Shown piece by piece: positions 33,701 to 41,593 of a stretch of DNA of 64,000 bases. This DNA is from Mycobacterium sp. OTB74 (GTDB lineage: Bacteria; Actinomycetota; Actinomycetes; Mycobacteriales; Mycobacteriaceae). The position numbers were made by a program, and so were the translations under genes. Position 1 is the first letter of the stretch, and each line of letters starts with the position of its first letter. The stretch spans positions 54,110-118,109 of the forward strand of contig NZ_JARXVD010000021.1 of assembly GCF_029892685.1 (NCBI RefSeq). The letters are read 5' to 3'. The notes beneath the pieces are model-generated. The model was given only the letters and a program-made list of their open reading frames with translations. It made no database searches and was not told the origin of the DNA.

Positions 33701-34543
33701 ATGACGCTGACCGAACTCGCGGCCCGCGGCGCCAACATCGCTGTCGTCATCTTCGTGGCGTCCAGCACCTTGGGTGTCGGGCTGGGCCTGACGCCGACCC
33801 AGATCGTCACGCCGCTCAAGGATATTCGGGTCGTCAGTCTGACGCTGCTGGCCAACTTCGTCGCGGCGCCGCTGGTTGCCTTCGGGCTGTGGCGGCTGTT
33901 CGACCTCGATACGCCATTGGGTGTGGGTCTGCTGCTGTGTGGGATGGCTGCTGGCGCACCGTTCCTGATCAAGCTCGCCGAGTTCGCCCGCGCCGACCCG
34001 GCGTTGACAGTGGGCCTGATGGCGCTGCTGATGATTACGACGGTGGCCTACGTGCCGATCGTGCTGCCCATATTTCTCAAGGGCACCGAGGTCAACCCGC
34101 TCGCGATCGCCTCGTCGCTGGTGGTACTCATGCTCATTCCACTGGCCCTCGGCCTGCTCGGGCGCAACCGCGCTCCAGCACTGGCCGACCGCATCCGGCC
34201 TGGTATCGGGTTGCTGAGCACCGCCAGCATGGTGCTGGTGGTCATCCTGACCATCATCGCCAATTTCCGCGAGGTGCTGTCGGTGTACGGCACCAGAGGC
34301 CTCCTCGCGGCGATCGTCTATACCGCCATATGCGCCGGAATCGGTTGGGGTCTGGTGTTTTTCAGCACGACAGCGCGGCCGGTGCTGGCGTTGGGGACAG
34401 CGCAGCGCAATGCGGCGGCCGCCTTCGTGGTCGCTAGCCAGAACTTCAGCGACCCCCGGGTCGCGGTGATGATCACGGTGGTGTTGATCGCCGAGTTCTC
34501 GATGCTGATCCCCGTCGCCAGATTCCTGGCCCGTCGAACGTGA
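33701..34543 (+). CDS. Bile acid:sodium symporter (BASS) family transporter
   Basis: A 280-residue integral membrane protein with about nine hydrophobic helices. The family-like pattern LCGMAAGAPFLIKLAEFARAD (shown in part) and a late TAQRNAAAAFVVASQNF agree with BASS/SBF transporters. It starts nine bases after the previous stop, so it closes a four-gene operon with the DyP peroxidase. Transport of an organic anion made or consumed by the operon is inferred. Its stop lies four bases from the stop of the convergent LuxR gene. Confidence 0.8.
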   Translation: MTLTELAARGANIAVVIFVASSTLGVGLGLTPTQIVTPLKDIRVVSLTLLANFVAAPLVAFGLWRLFDLDTPLGVGLLLCGMAAGAPFLIKLAEFARADPALTVGLMALLMITTVAYVPIVLPIFLKGTEVNPLAIASSLVVLMLIPLALGLLGRNRAPALADRIRPGIGLLSTASMVLVVILTIIANFREVLSVYGTRGLLAAIVYTAICAGIGWGLVFFSTTARPVLALGTAQRNAAAAFVVASQNFSDPRVAVMITVVLIAEFSMLIPVARFLARRT

Positions 34544-34546
34544 CGG

Positions 34547-36766
34547 TCAGGACGCGTCGAGCAGACCGATGCGGGCCGCCTCGGTCACCGCTGCGGCGCG
34601 GGTCGAGACCGCCAGCTTGCGGTAGATGGATTTGGTCTGGCTCTTGACGGTTTCGCGGCCCAGATTCAACTCGGTGGCGATCCGTTGCAGGGACAGGTGA
34701 GTGGCCAGGTGCGGCAGCAACCGTAGTTCGGCCCCACTCAGCGCTGGTCGCGGCCCGTTCTGAGTGCGGGCTGCGAACAGTTCCTCAACACGCACCAACC
34801 GGAGTTGCAGCGCCTCGGCGTCAGGTTCCCGACGGCAGGCCCGCTGTGCCGAATCAAGATGTCGTCGGCACAGCTCCGAGTCATCGATCTCGACCGCGGT
34901 GGCGGCCATCAGCGCATGTCCCAGTGCGGCGGTCCGCGCGGACAACTCACCCAACCCGTTCAGGAGCCGTTCAGTGGCGTGTATCGCCACGCGCGCTCCG
35001 GGCACGTCACCGCGGCGTCCACGCACCAATGCGTCCACCGCATAGACCACCACCATCGGGACCAGATCGCACAGGTCCCGGGAGTCGACGATGCTGCGGG
35101 CCTGCGCACTACGCTGACCCGCCGACACCGGCGCACCGGCGTCGAGGTCCAGCAAGGCGAGGTGCGCCAGCGCGGCGGCCTGAAAGCCCGGCAGATCATC
35201 GAGGACTGGCAGCGCCGATTCCAGTGTGGCCCTGGCACCTTCGTCATCACCGACCATGGGCAGTGCGGCACCTTTGACGGTGCAGGCCGCACCCCACCAC
35301 GGGTTGGTCAGGTGGTCGCCAGCAGCACACACCGTATCCGCGTGCCGCACCACCTCCCGCACGCCGCCGATACCGACCAGTGAACCAACAAGAGCGGCAG
35401 CGACTTTGACCGACTGCGTGCCGTCGGCTAGCGCTGCACCAGTGTCGGCCGCGGTGGCCATCAGCAGCGACCGCTGGATCAACTCCGCGTCACCGAGCGT
35501 CACACCCAGCCAGGCCCGGGCGATCGCGGCGTCGGGGTGCTCGGTGAACATGTGCTCGTCGAGCAGGTTCAGCCGGCGTGCCAAAATCCCTGCGCGGCCG
35601 TCGAATCCGAGTCGGACCGCATCGAGCCCGACCAGTGCTGCGGCATGTGCGGGGTCCTCTGCGGCTAGCGCCTGCAGCAGTGCGCCGTCGATGTCGCCTG
35701 CGCGCTCCAGGTGGTCGGCCGCGCAGTCGGCCAGGGTACGGAACCGTCCCGGATTCCGGTCGCGTAGCCGCGCGCGCAGTTGATCGGCGAACAACCGGTG
35801 GTACCGATACCAGGTTCCGTTGGCGTCGAGAGAGACCAGGAACAAGTTGCCCGATGCGCGGATGGTATCGAGCATGTCAGCTGAATCATCGCGCTGCAGA
35901 ACATTGTTCAGATCGTCTGCACTGAATCGGTCGAGTATGGCCGACTCCATGAGGAAGGACTCGACGGCGGGGTCCAACCGATTGAGCACCTCCTCGACCA
36001 GGTAGTCAGCGACCAGGCGATGACGTCCGGTGATCGCCTCACCCGACGAGCCCTCACGCAGCGCCATTGCCGCCATGACCACGCCAGCGGCCCAGCCCTC
36101 GCAGCGTTCGATCACCAGTGCGGCTGTTGGTCCGGTCAGGCCGGTTGGACCGCCGATGGAATCAAGAGCCGATTCAGCTTCTGCCGCAGATAGTTTCAAC
36201 TGCTCAGCACCGATATCCAGAACATCACCCTGCAACCTGCGCCGCGCCAGATCCAGTGGCGGGACATTGCGGCCGATCAGGGTAAACGTGGCCGACTCCG
36301 GGGCCATCCGAATCAATACACGTAGGGTTTCGACGGCCGCGTCGTGAGTCAGTTCGTGAATATCGTCCAGCACCAACACAACTGGGCCGGCAGCCTCCAA
36401 CGCCCCGACCACTGCCGGAACAAGTTGGGTATCAACAGCGCGGCCGGCCCCGCGTAGATACCGGATTACCGCCGCGTCGACCGAGGCGACCTGACCGAGC
36501 GCAGTCACCAGATGTAGCAGCAGGTGCGCGGGGTCGTTATCCAGGTGGTCAAGACGCATCCACGCGAACGGCCGGCCGTCAGCGTCGTCCCACAACGCCA
36601 CAGCGGTCGTCTTTCCGTACCCTGCTGGCGCTGTCACCGCCACCAGTCCGGCGCCCGAAGCACACAGCATCTGGGTAACCGCAGGCCGCGCGATCACGGC
36701 GTCGCCCAGTCTCGGGCGACCGTAGGTGGCCCTCGGAATGTTCGCGACCCAGCCTTCCGATACCAC
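34547..36766 (-). CDS. Large ATP-binding LuxR-type regulator (LAL/MalT-like)
   Basis: A 739-residue STAND-type activator. The Walker A motif APAGYGKTT is near residue 50 and Walker B VVLVLDDIH is near 145. A long helical TPR-like middle (to ~660) leads to a C-terminal LuxR HTH (LQRIATELNLGRETVKSQTKSIYRKL, pattern shown in part). TACGAT (36773-36778) ends six bases before a GTG at 36766, so I take that as a leaderless start in preference to 36802. LAL regulators bind an inducer and ATP, then DNA. It converges on the DyP operon and may control it. Confidence 0.85.
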   Translation of the reverse strand: MVSEGWVANIPRATYGRPRLGDAVIARPAVTQMLCASGAGLVAVTAPAGYGKTTAVALWDDADGRPFAWMRLDHLDNDPAHLLLHLVTALGQVASVDAAVIRYLRGAGRAVDTQLVPAVVGALEAAGPVVLVLDDIHELTHDAAVETLRVLIRMAPESATFTLIGRNVPPLDLARRRLQGDVLDIGAEQLKLSAAEAESALDSIGGPTGLTGPTAALVIERCEGWAAGVVMAAMALREGSSGEAITGRHRLVADYLVEEVLNRLDPAVESFLMESAILDRFSADDLNNVLQRDDSADMLDTIRASGNLFLVSLDANGTWYRYHRLFADQLRARLRDRNPGRFRTLADCAADHLERAGDIDGALLQALAAEDPAHAAALVGLDAVRLGFDGRAGILARRLNLLDEHMFTEHPDAAIARAWLGVTLGDAELIQRSLLMATAADTGAALADGTQSVKVAAALVGSLVGIGGVREVVRHADTVCAAGDHLTNPWWGAACTVKGAALPMVGDDEGARATLESALPVLDDLPGFQAAALAHLALLDLDAGAPVSAGQRSAQARSIVDSRDLCDLVPMVVVYAVDALVRGRRGDVPGARVAIHATERLLNGLGELSARTAALGHALMAATAVEIDDSELCRRHLDSAQRACRREPDAEALQLRLVRVEELFAARTQNGPRPALSGAELRLLPHLATHLSLQRIATELNLGRETVKSQTKSIYRKLAVSTRAAAVTEAARIGLLDAS

Positions 36767-36924
36767 GCACGCATCGTATGTGCGATCCGAGCGGCCGCCC
36801 ACTTGCGCCCGTTATGTTCGACTCCGACGCGAATTCTGGAACTGCGAATGACCAGGTTATTTCAACAATTTGGCAAACTCGTCAGGGCTATCTTGATAGA
36901 TTGCGCCCGACGATGGGAGCGAGC

Positions 36925-37428
36925 ATGCACGCCACAACCCGTTCATTAGCAGTCGCGGCGTTGGCAATCGGCCTCGTGGCATCGGCCTGCAGTAATTCCC
37001 CTGCCCCTGAGACCAAGTCGTCGGGAACTTCGGGAACCGCCGCTACATCAGCCTCACCTGTGCACGCCGCCGGCGACGCCGGTCAACTCCAGTCCCTGGT
37101 GCCGACACCTGCCGGCACGACGCAGAGCTTCGGCCCCGACGCCATTCCGGACAACGGTATTCACATGTATTTCCAGGTACATGGGTCACCGGCTGACGTA
37201 GTCACCGCCTACAAGGCCGCCCTCGAAGGCAAGGGCTGGACGGTGACCACCATCGTCACTTCCACCGGCGGGCCGGGCGGTGGCGGCGGCGCGACCTATA
37301 CCGGAACGCACGGCGACAACTACGGCGTTTTCGACGGTGGCGGGTACAGAGACACCACCTATCTGACCGTCTGTACCTGGCCAAATAAGCCTGCACAGCC
37401 CAACTGCAGCCGGGCTAGGGTGAAATAG
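36925..37428 (+). CDS. Putative lipoprotein
   Basis: A 167-residue protein from ATG 36925 (GGGAG seven bases upstream). The signal peptide ends in a lipobox ASAC (Cys~22) followed by a Ser/Thr/Ala-rich linker. The mature domain has a beta-alpha pattern (DVVTAYKAALEGKGWTV), then a glycine-rich stretch and two Cys (in TVCTWP and PNCSR). The ALEGKGW segment is typical of a family of mycobacterial lipoproteins without known function. It is divergent from the LuxR gene and 42 bases upstream of a Ser/Thr kinase. Confidence 0.75.
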   Translation: MHATTRSLAVAALAIGLVASACSNSPAPETKSSGTSGTAATSASPVHAAGDAGQLQSLVPTPAGTTQSFGPDAIPDNGIHMYFQVHGSPADVVTAYKAALEGKGWTVTTIVTSTGGPGGGGGATYTGTHGDNYGVFDGGGYRDTTYLTVCTWPNKPAQPNCSRARVK

Positions 37429-37470
37429 GCGATCTGTCGCGCCGCGGGGCACCCGATAGAGTTATGAGTC

Positions 37471-38988
37471 GTGGGCTTGGCTGCAGGTGCGATCTTCGCG
37501 GAATATCGCATCCTGCGTCTGTTGGGCAGCGGAGGCATGGGCGAGGTCTACCAGGCCCAGCACCCGCGGCTGCCGCGTCAGTACGCGCTGAAGGTCCTGC
37601 CCCGGGATCTGTCGACCGATCGTGAGTATCGCGGCAGGTTCGACCGCGAGGCCGATCTGGCCGCCAGCCTCTACCACCCGAACATCGTGGCCGTGCACGA
37701 CCGCGGCGAGTACCAGGGCCAGTTGTGGATCGTGATGGACTACGTCGACGGACCCGACTGCGACCGGTTGCTGCGCGAACGCCACCCAAACGGCATGCCG
37801 GCGCGGGAGGCGTTGGAGATCGTTTCCGCGGTGGCCGATGCTCTCGATTACGCCCACCAGCGGGGCTTGCTCCACCGGGATGTCAAGCCCGCCAACATCC
37901 TGATCAGTCAACCCGATTCCGCGCGACGACGAATCCTGTTGGCAGACTTCGGTGTAGCTCGGCGGACAGGCGATACCAGTCGCCTGACCGAGACCAACAT
38001 GGTGGTTGGGACCGTGAGTTATGCGGCTCCTGAGCAGTTGATGGACAAGCCGCTCGACGGCCGCACTGACCAGTACGCGCTGGCGGTTACCGCGTACCAG
38101 TTGTTGACCGGGTCGACGCCCTTTCAGGGCTCTACCCCGGCTGTCGTCATCGGCCACCATCTCAACGCGCCGCCGCCACCGATCAGCGGCCGGCGCCCGG
38201 AACTTGCCGGGCTGGACCCGGTTTTCGCCCGGGCCTTGGCGAAAAATCCACGCGACCGGTACGCCCGCTGTTCGGACTTCGCCGAAGCGCTTGTCGCGGC
38301 AAGCCGTGTAGCTCCACCGGCGCCGGTCAGCCCGGTGTCGGATTCGGTGACGCGGCCGAATCCGGTCGGCGAGGTCCCCAGGCCTCCGTTACCGCAGACC
38401 CGCGCGATGCCGTTTCCCGAATATCCGCCTCCGCCAGTCGAATCGGCGGTGCTTCCGGCCGCGGCTGCTCCCTCGTCGCGGCGCTGGGTGCTGGCGTTCG
38501 GGGCAATAGCGGCCATTGTGTTGTTCTTCGGTGGCATCACCGTCTATGCGATGTGGCCCAAAGATGGCAGTACCAGCGCGAATCGGCTGACACCTGTGGG
38601 CCCCGCGTCGCACAGCCCGTCATCGTCGACCTCGCCTTCAGCGACGACATCGACGACGACTTCTACAACAACCGGGGCCATCACATTCGAGACCATGCGC
38701 GATTTCGTCACCGCGTACTACAACGAGCTACCGGCAAATCCAGAAGCAGCATGGGCAAAACTGGATGCGGCATACCAGAATTCGGCGGGCGGCCTGTCTG
38801 AATACAAGAGCTTCTGGGCGACGCTGCAGTCGGTGACAGTGGTGTCGGTGAGCCCGCGGAACGCCGATAGTGTGATGGCTAGGCTTCAGTATGTCCGCCA
38901 CGACGGCGGGGTCAGCACCGAAGACCGTTGGCTGCGAATGACTTTGGTCGACGGCGTGATGATGATTGATGGGTCGCAGATCGCCTGA
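37471..38988 (+). CDS. Membrane-anchored serine/threonine protein kinase (Pkn family)
   Basis: A 505-residue kinase from a GTG at 37471. TAGAGT at 37457-37462 suggests a leaderless start. Hanks motifs are GSGGMGEVYQA (P-loop ~19-29), ALKVLP (Lys), HRDVKPANIL and DFGVARR, followed by GTVSYAAPEQ. A Pro-rich juxtamembrane region leads to one membrane helix (~331-353) and an extracytoplasmic Ser/Thr-rich stalk. The outer domain has about 110 residues (YNELPANPEAAWAKLDAAY), similar to the PknF/NTF2-like sensor type. The ligand is unknown. Confidence 0.9.
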   Translation: MGLAAGAIFAEYRILRLLGSGGMGEVYQAQHPRLPRQYALKVLPRDLSTDREYRGRFDREADLAASLYHPNIVAVHDRGEYQGQLWIVMDYVDGPDCDRLLRERHPNGMPAREALEIVSAVADALDYAHQRGLLHRDVKPANILISQPDSARRRILLADFGVARRTGDTSRLTETNMVVGTVSYAAPEQLMDKPLDGRTDQYALAVTAYQLLTGSTPFQGSTPAVVIGHHLNAPPPPISGRRPELAGLDPVFARALAKNPRDRYARCSDFAEALVAASRVAPPAPVSPVSDSVTRPNPVGEVPRPPLPQTRAMPFPEYPPPPVESAVLPAAAAPSSRRWVLAFGAIAAIVLFFGGITVYAMWPKDGSTSANRLTPVGPASHSPSSSTSPSATTSTTTSTTTGAITFETMRDFVTAYYNELPANPEAAWAKLDAAYQNSAGGLSEYKSFWATLQSVTVVSVSPRNADSVMARLQYVRHDGGVSTEDRWLRMTLVDGVMMIDGSQIA

Positions 38989-39204
38989 TCGGTAGCGGTG
39001 TCTGCGCCTGGCTGCCGCAAACGGGCGACTGGCAGCGTCGCTAGTTGGCCACAGCACCATCACGATGTCGTAAAACCCGATTTCTCGCAGGATTGATCTA
39101 AGGTACATATCTCCAGTTCACCGCTGTGCTAACACAATTCGTCGCCAGCTAACTCCAAGTGCTCTGCCAGCGGTCAGCCGGGATCGCCTGATAAACACAC
39201 CGCC

Positions 39205-39468
39205 ATGAAAACCAAAGCACGTATCGCAGCAACCACAGCCCTGTTGGCCGCCAGCTTTGGCTTGACAGGGCTCGCGGCAGCCACGACCGCACAGGCCATG
39301 CCCGCCGCTCCAATGCCCGGCTATCACTGGTGCCCCGGCGATTTCTGGGCCCCGGAGTGGGGCTTCAATTGGGCTGGGGACCGCTGCCACGACGACTTCT
39401 ACTTCGACGGCGAGCCCCGCGACCAGTGGCACTGGCACGGACAGGGGCCCTGGCACCCCGGTTGGTGA
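39205..39468 (+). CDS. Small secreted Trp/His-rich protein
   Basis: An 87-residue protein with a clear signal peptide (MKTKARIAATTALLAASFG, cleaved near AQAMP). The mature ~55 residues are unusually rich in Trp (9), His, Asp and Pro, and hold two Cys (WCPGDF, DRCHDD) that could form a disulfide. The motif GYHWCPGD recurs in small exported actinobacterial proteins as I remember, but I know of no function. The 216 bases before it after the kinase gene show no clear gene. Confidence 0.72.
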   Translation: MKTKARIAATTALLAASFGLTGLAAATTAQAMPAAPMPGYHWCPGDFWAPEWGFNWAGDRCHDDFYFDGEPRDQWHWHGQGPWHPGW

Positions 39469-39477
39469 TTGAGCGCT

Positions 39478-39503
39478 GAGGTCCCCTCGGTCATGAGGGC
39501 CTC
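39478..39503 (+). terminator. Possible terminator after the small secreted gene
   Basis: GAGGTCCCCTC and GAGGGCCTC can pair around GGTCAT ten bases after the stop, with one bulge. No T-tract follows, so the support is moderate. Confidence 0.4.
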
Positions 39504-39583
39504 GCTTCCCCGTTGGAACTGCGTCCAGGGCTGTCATTCCAGGACAATCACCAAACCCTGAACGCAGTCTCGGGCGGCGGACG

Positions 39584-40729
39584 CTACGGAAGCGCCTGAG
39601 GTGTCACCAGGAATTTCTCGCCGGTCGCCCGCTTGAGGTAGCTGTTGAACGCATCGGGCTTGAGCATGCCGGCCAGCGAGACTTCTCGGGTGTAGGTACT
39701 CGCGAATGTCGTAGTGAGTTCGGCGGCCACGCGGAAGCGAAGCCTGCCGATGGTCTCGGCCCCGGCACCCGCGAGAAACGGCGTGAGCAGCCAGCCACCG
39801 ACGCCCCACGCCATGCCAAAGTTTCTGGTGAGGACAGTGGGGCCGGTGTCGAGGCCGCCGTAGATGTACACCTGCTTGTGAACGGTCGACCCGTATCGGG
39901 AGTACTGCGTCGCCGTCGCGTTGGCCGCTTGCTCCATGCCGTTGAGGATCTGGCTGGCCAGCGTGCCACCACCGGTGGCGTCGAACGCCAGCGTTGCGGA
40001 CGTCGCCTTGAGCGCTTCGACGAGGTCTGCCTCAAATGACGGTGCCGCCGAGTTGCAGATGTAGGCCGCACCCAGACCACGCAGTATTTCTTCCTGCTCG
40101 GCCTTGCGGACGATGTTGACCAGCGGAACGCCGTCGGCTTGGCAGAGCTTGACCAGCATCTGGCCGAGATTCGAAGCCGCAGCCGTGTGGACCAGTGCCG
40201 AATGTCCTTCGCGGCGCATGGTTTCCAGCATTCCCAGCGCAGTCAGTGGGTTGACGAACGACGATGCCCCGTCCTTCGCCGTGGCCCCTTCGGGCAGGAC
40301 CAGACACGCCGCGGCATTGACCACTCGGTACTGCGCATACATCCCGCCGCCCGCTATTCCCACCGTCTTGCCGACCAAGGCTTGCGCCGATGCCTCCGTC
40401 CCGGCGGCCACCACGGTGCCCGCGCCTTCGTTGCCCACCGGAAGCGACGTACCGACGCGGGTAGACAGCCCTGCCAGTGCGCGGGGCGGCAGTGGCGCGG
40501 TGACGACGGGACGCTCTGGGGTGCCCGCGACCGTCGCCGCAGACATGTCAGCACCGGGAATAAGCACGCCCAGATCCGACGGGTTGATCGGCGACGCTTC
40601 GACCCGAACCACGACTTCGTCGGCGGCTGGGGCCGGTATCGCAACCTCGTGTAGTGACAACTCGAGCGTGCCGCCGGCTGTGACCAACGAGCGCAATTCC
40701 AAACCAGTCTTCGGTAATGCCTGGGTCAT
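39584..40729 (-). CDS. Zinc-binding-dehydrogenase-like (quinone oxidoreductase family) protein
   Basis: A 381-residue MDR protein without the zinc-ligand Cys/His set, so a quinone-oxidoreductase-type member. The N-terminal GroES-like part has VRVEASPINPSDLGVL and GNEGAGTVVAAG. The cofactor part shows LVHTAAASNLGQMLVKL in place of a classical GxGxxG. The C-terminus ends in KFLVTPQALP. It starts 15 bases after the cutinase stop with AGAGGA upstream, so the two are one operon. Expected to reduce an enone or quinone with NADPH; the substrate is unknown. Confidence 0.82.
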   Translation of the reverse strand: MTQALPKTGLELRSLVTAGGTLELSLHEVAIPAPAADEVVVRVEASPINPSDLGVLIPGADMSAATVAGTPERPVVTAPLPPRALAGLSTRVGTSLPVGNEGAGTVVAAGTEASAQALVGKTVGIAGGGMYAQYRVVNAAACLVLPEGATAKDGASSFVNPLTALGMLETMRREGHSALVHTAAASNLGQMLVKLCQADGVPLVNIVRKAEQEEILRGLGAAYICNSAAPSFEADLVEALKATSATLAFDATGGGTLASQILNGMEQAANATATQYSRYGSTVHKQVYIYGGLDTGPTVLTRNFGMAWGVGGWLLTPFLAGAGAETIGRLRFRVAAELTTTFASTYTREVSLAGMLKPDAFNSYLKRATGEKFLVTPQALP

Positions 40730-40744
40730 CGGTGTTCCTCTTGC

Positions 40745-41374
40745 CTAGAGCCGGCCGGCAGCGAGATCGGCTGCCTGCGTGACCTTTCCGGACTGCACGT
40801 AGGACACGTGGGCGCCCATGTCCGCGCCGCCTTCCCAACAGATCGGGTCAGCCTGGTTGCACTGATCGATGGAGTTGGCGGCGTACTGCGGCGCCAACTC
40901 CGGTAGCGGGCGCCCGGCAAGCATGCCGGCGAAGCTGGTGCGCGGCGTACCGAACAGTGCACTGGCCGCCACGTGATTAGCGATCTGGGGAGACGTTTCG
41001 TTGGTCGCCCCTTCGATGACCGCCGCGCCTTGCGAGTATCCGCCGAGCACCATCTTCGTGTTCGGGCAGCTGGACGCAATGGACTCGATGAGCGACCGCG
41101 CAGCGTCGGTGCCGGCAGGGGTGCTGTTGTTGAAGTCGTTGCTGGCCGGGTAATCGACTGCTGCTCCGTCAACGGTGCGCGGCGCTACCCGCGTCCGCAG
41201 TTCGTCGACAAACGGACCGCCGACACTGCCCAAGCCCGGCGGCTCGCTGGTGCCTCGGGCGAACACCACCTCAACATCGGGGCACGGCGCCGCGTTGGCA
41301 GGCGCAGACGTAACCGTCGGGACAGCTGCGGCCAGTGCCGCAAGAACCAAGAGCAGAGTCGGCTTGGTGGTCAT
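40745..41374 (-). CDS. Cutinase family esterase, secreted
   Basis: A 209-residue exported serine esterase. The signal peptide (residues 1-~29) is followed by CPDVEVVFARGTSEPPG (family start, first Cys). The nucleophile elbow is LGGYSQGAAV (Ser~103), and a Cys pair encloses the catalytic Asp (CNQADPICWEGG), with His in GAHVSYV. Mycobacterial cutinase-like proteins (Culp) act on lipids or polyesters in the envelope. TACGAT ending eight bases before the ATG suggests a leaderless transcript. Co-transcribed with the oxidoreductase downstream. Confidence 0.9.
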   Translation of the reverse strand: MTTKPTLLLVLAALAAAVPTVTSAPANAAPCPDVEVVFARGTSEPPGLGSVGGPFVDELRTRVAPRTVDGAAVDYPASNDFNNSTPAGTDAARSLIESIASSCPNTKMVLGGYSQGAAVIEGATNETSPQIANHVAASALFGTPRTSFAGMLAGRPLPELAPQYAANSIDQCNQADPICWEGGADMGAHVSYVQSGKVTQAADLAAGRL

Positions 41375-41593
41375 GCCAACCGATCGTAGGACCGCACGGG
41401 ATATCGGCCACCGAGATTTATCGGATGACCTCCGTCTGTTCGAGGTTGATCAGCATGTCGGGTAGTGCACCTGGCGGCACGAAACCTGTGCCCCATCTCC
41501 CAGCCCCTGCTGCCAGCCGAGCAACCCACCAAAATCGCTACTCGACGCAGCGAGCATCTGCTTTTCGAGTATTTCCTCGGCTACATTCACCTC

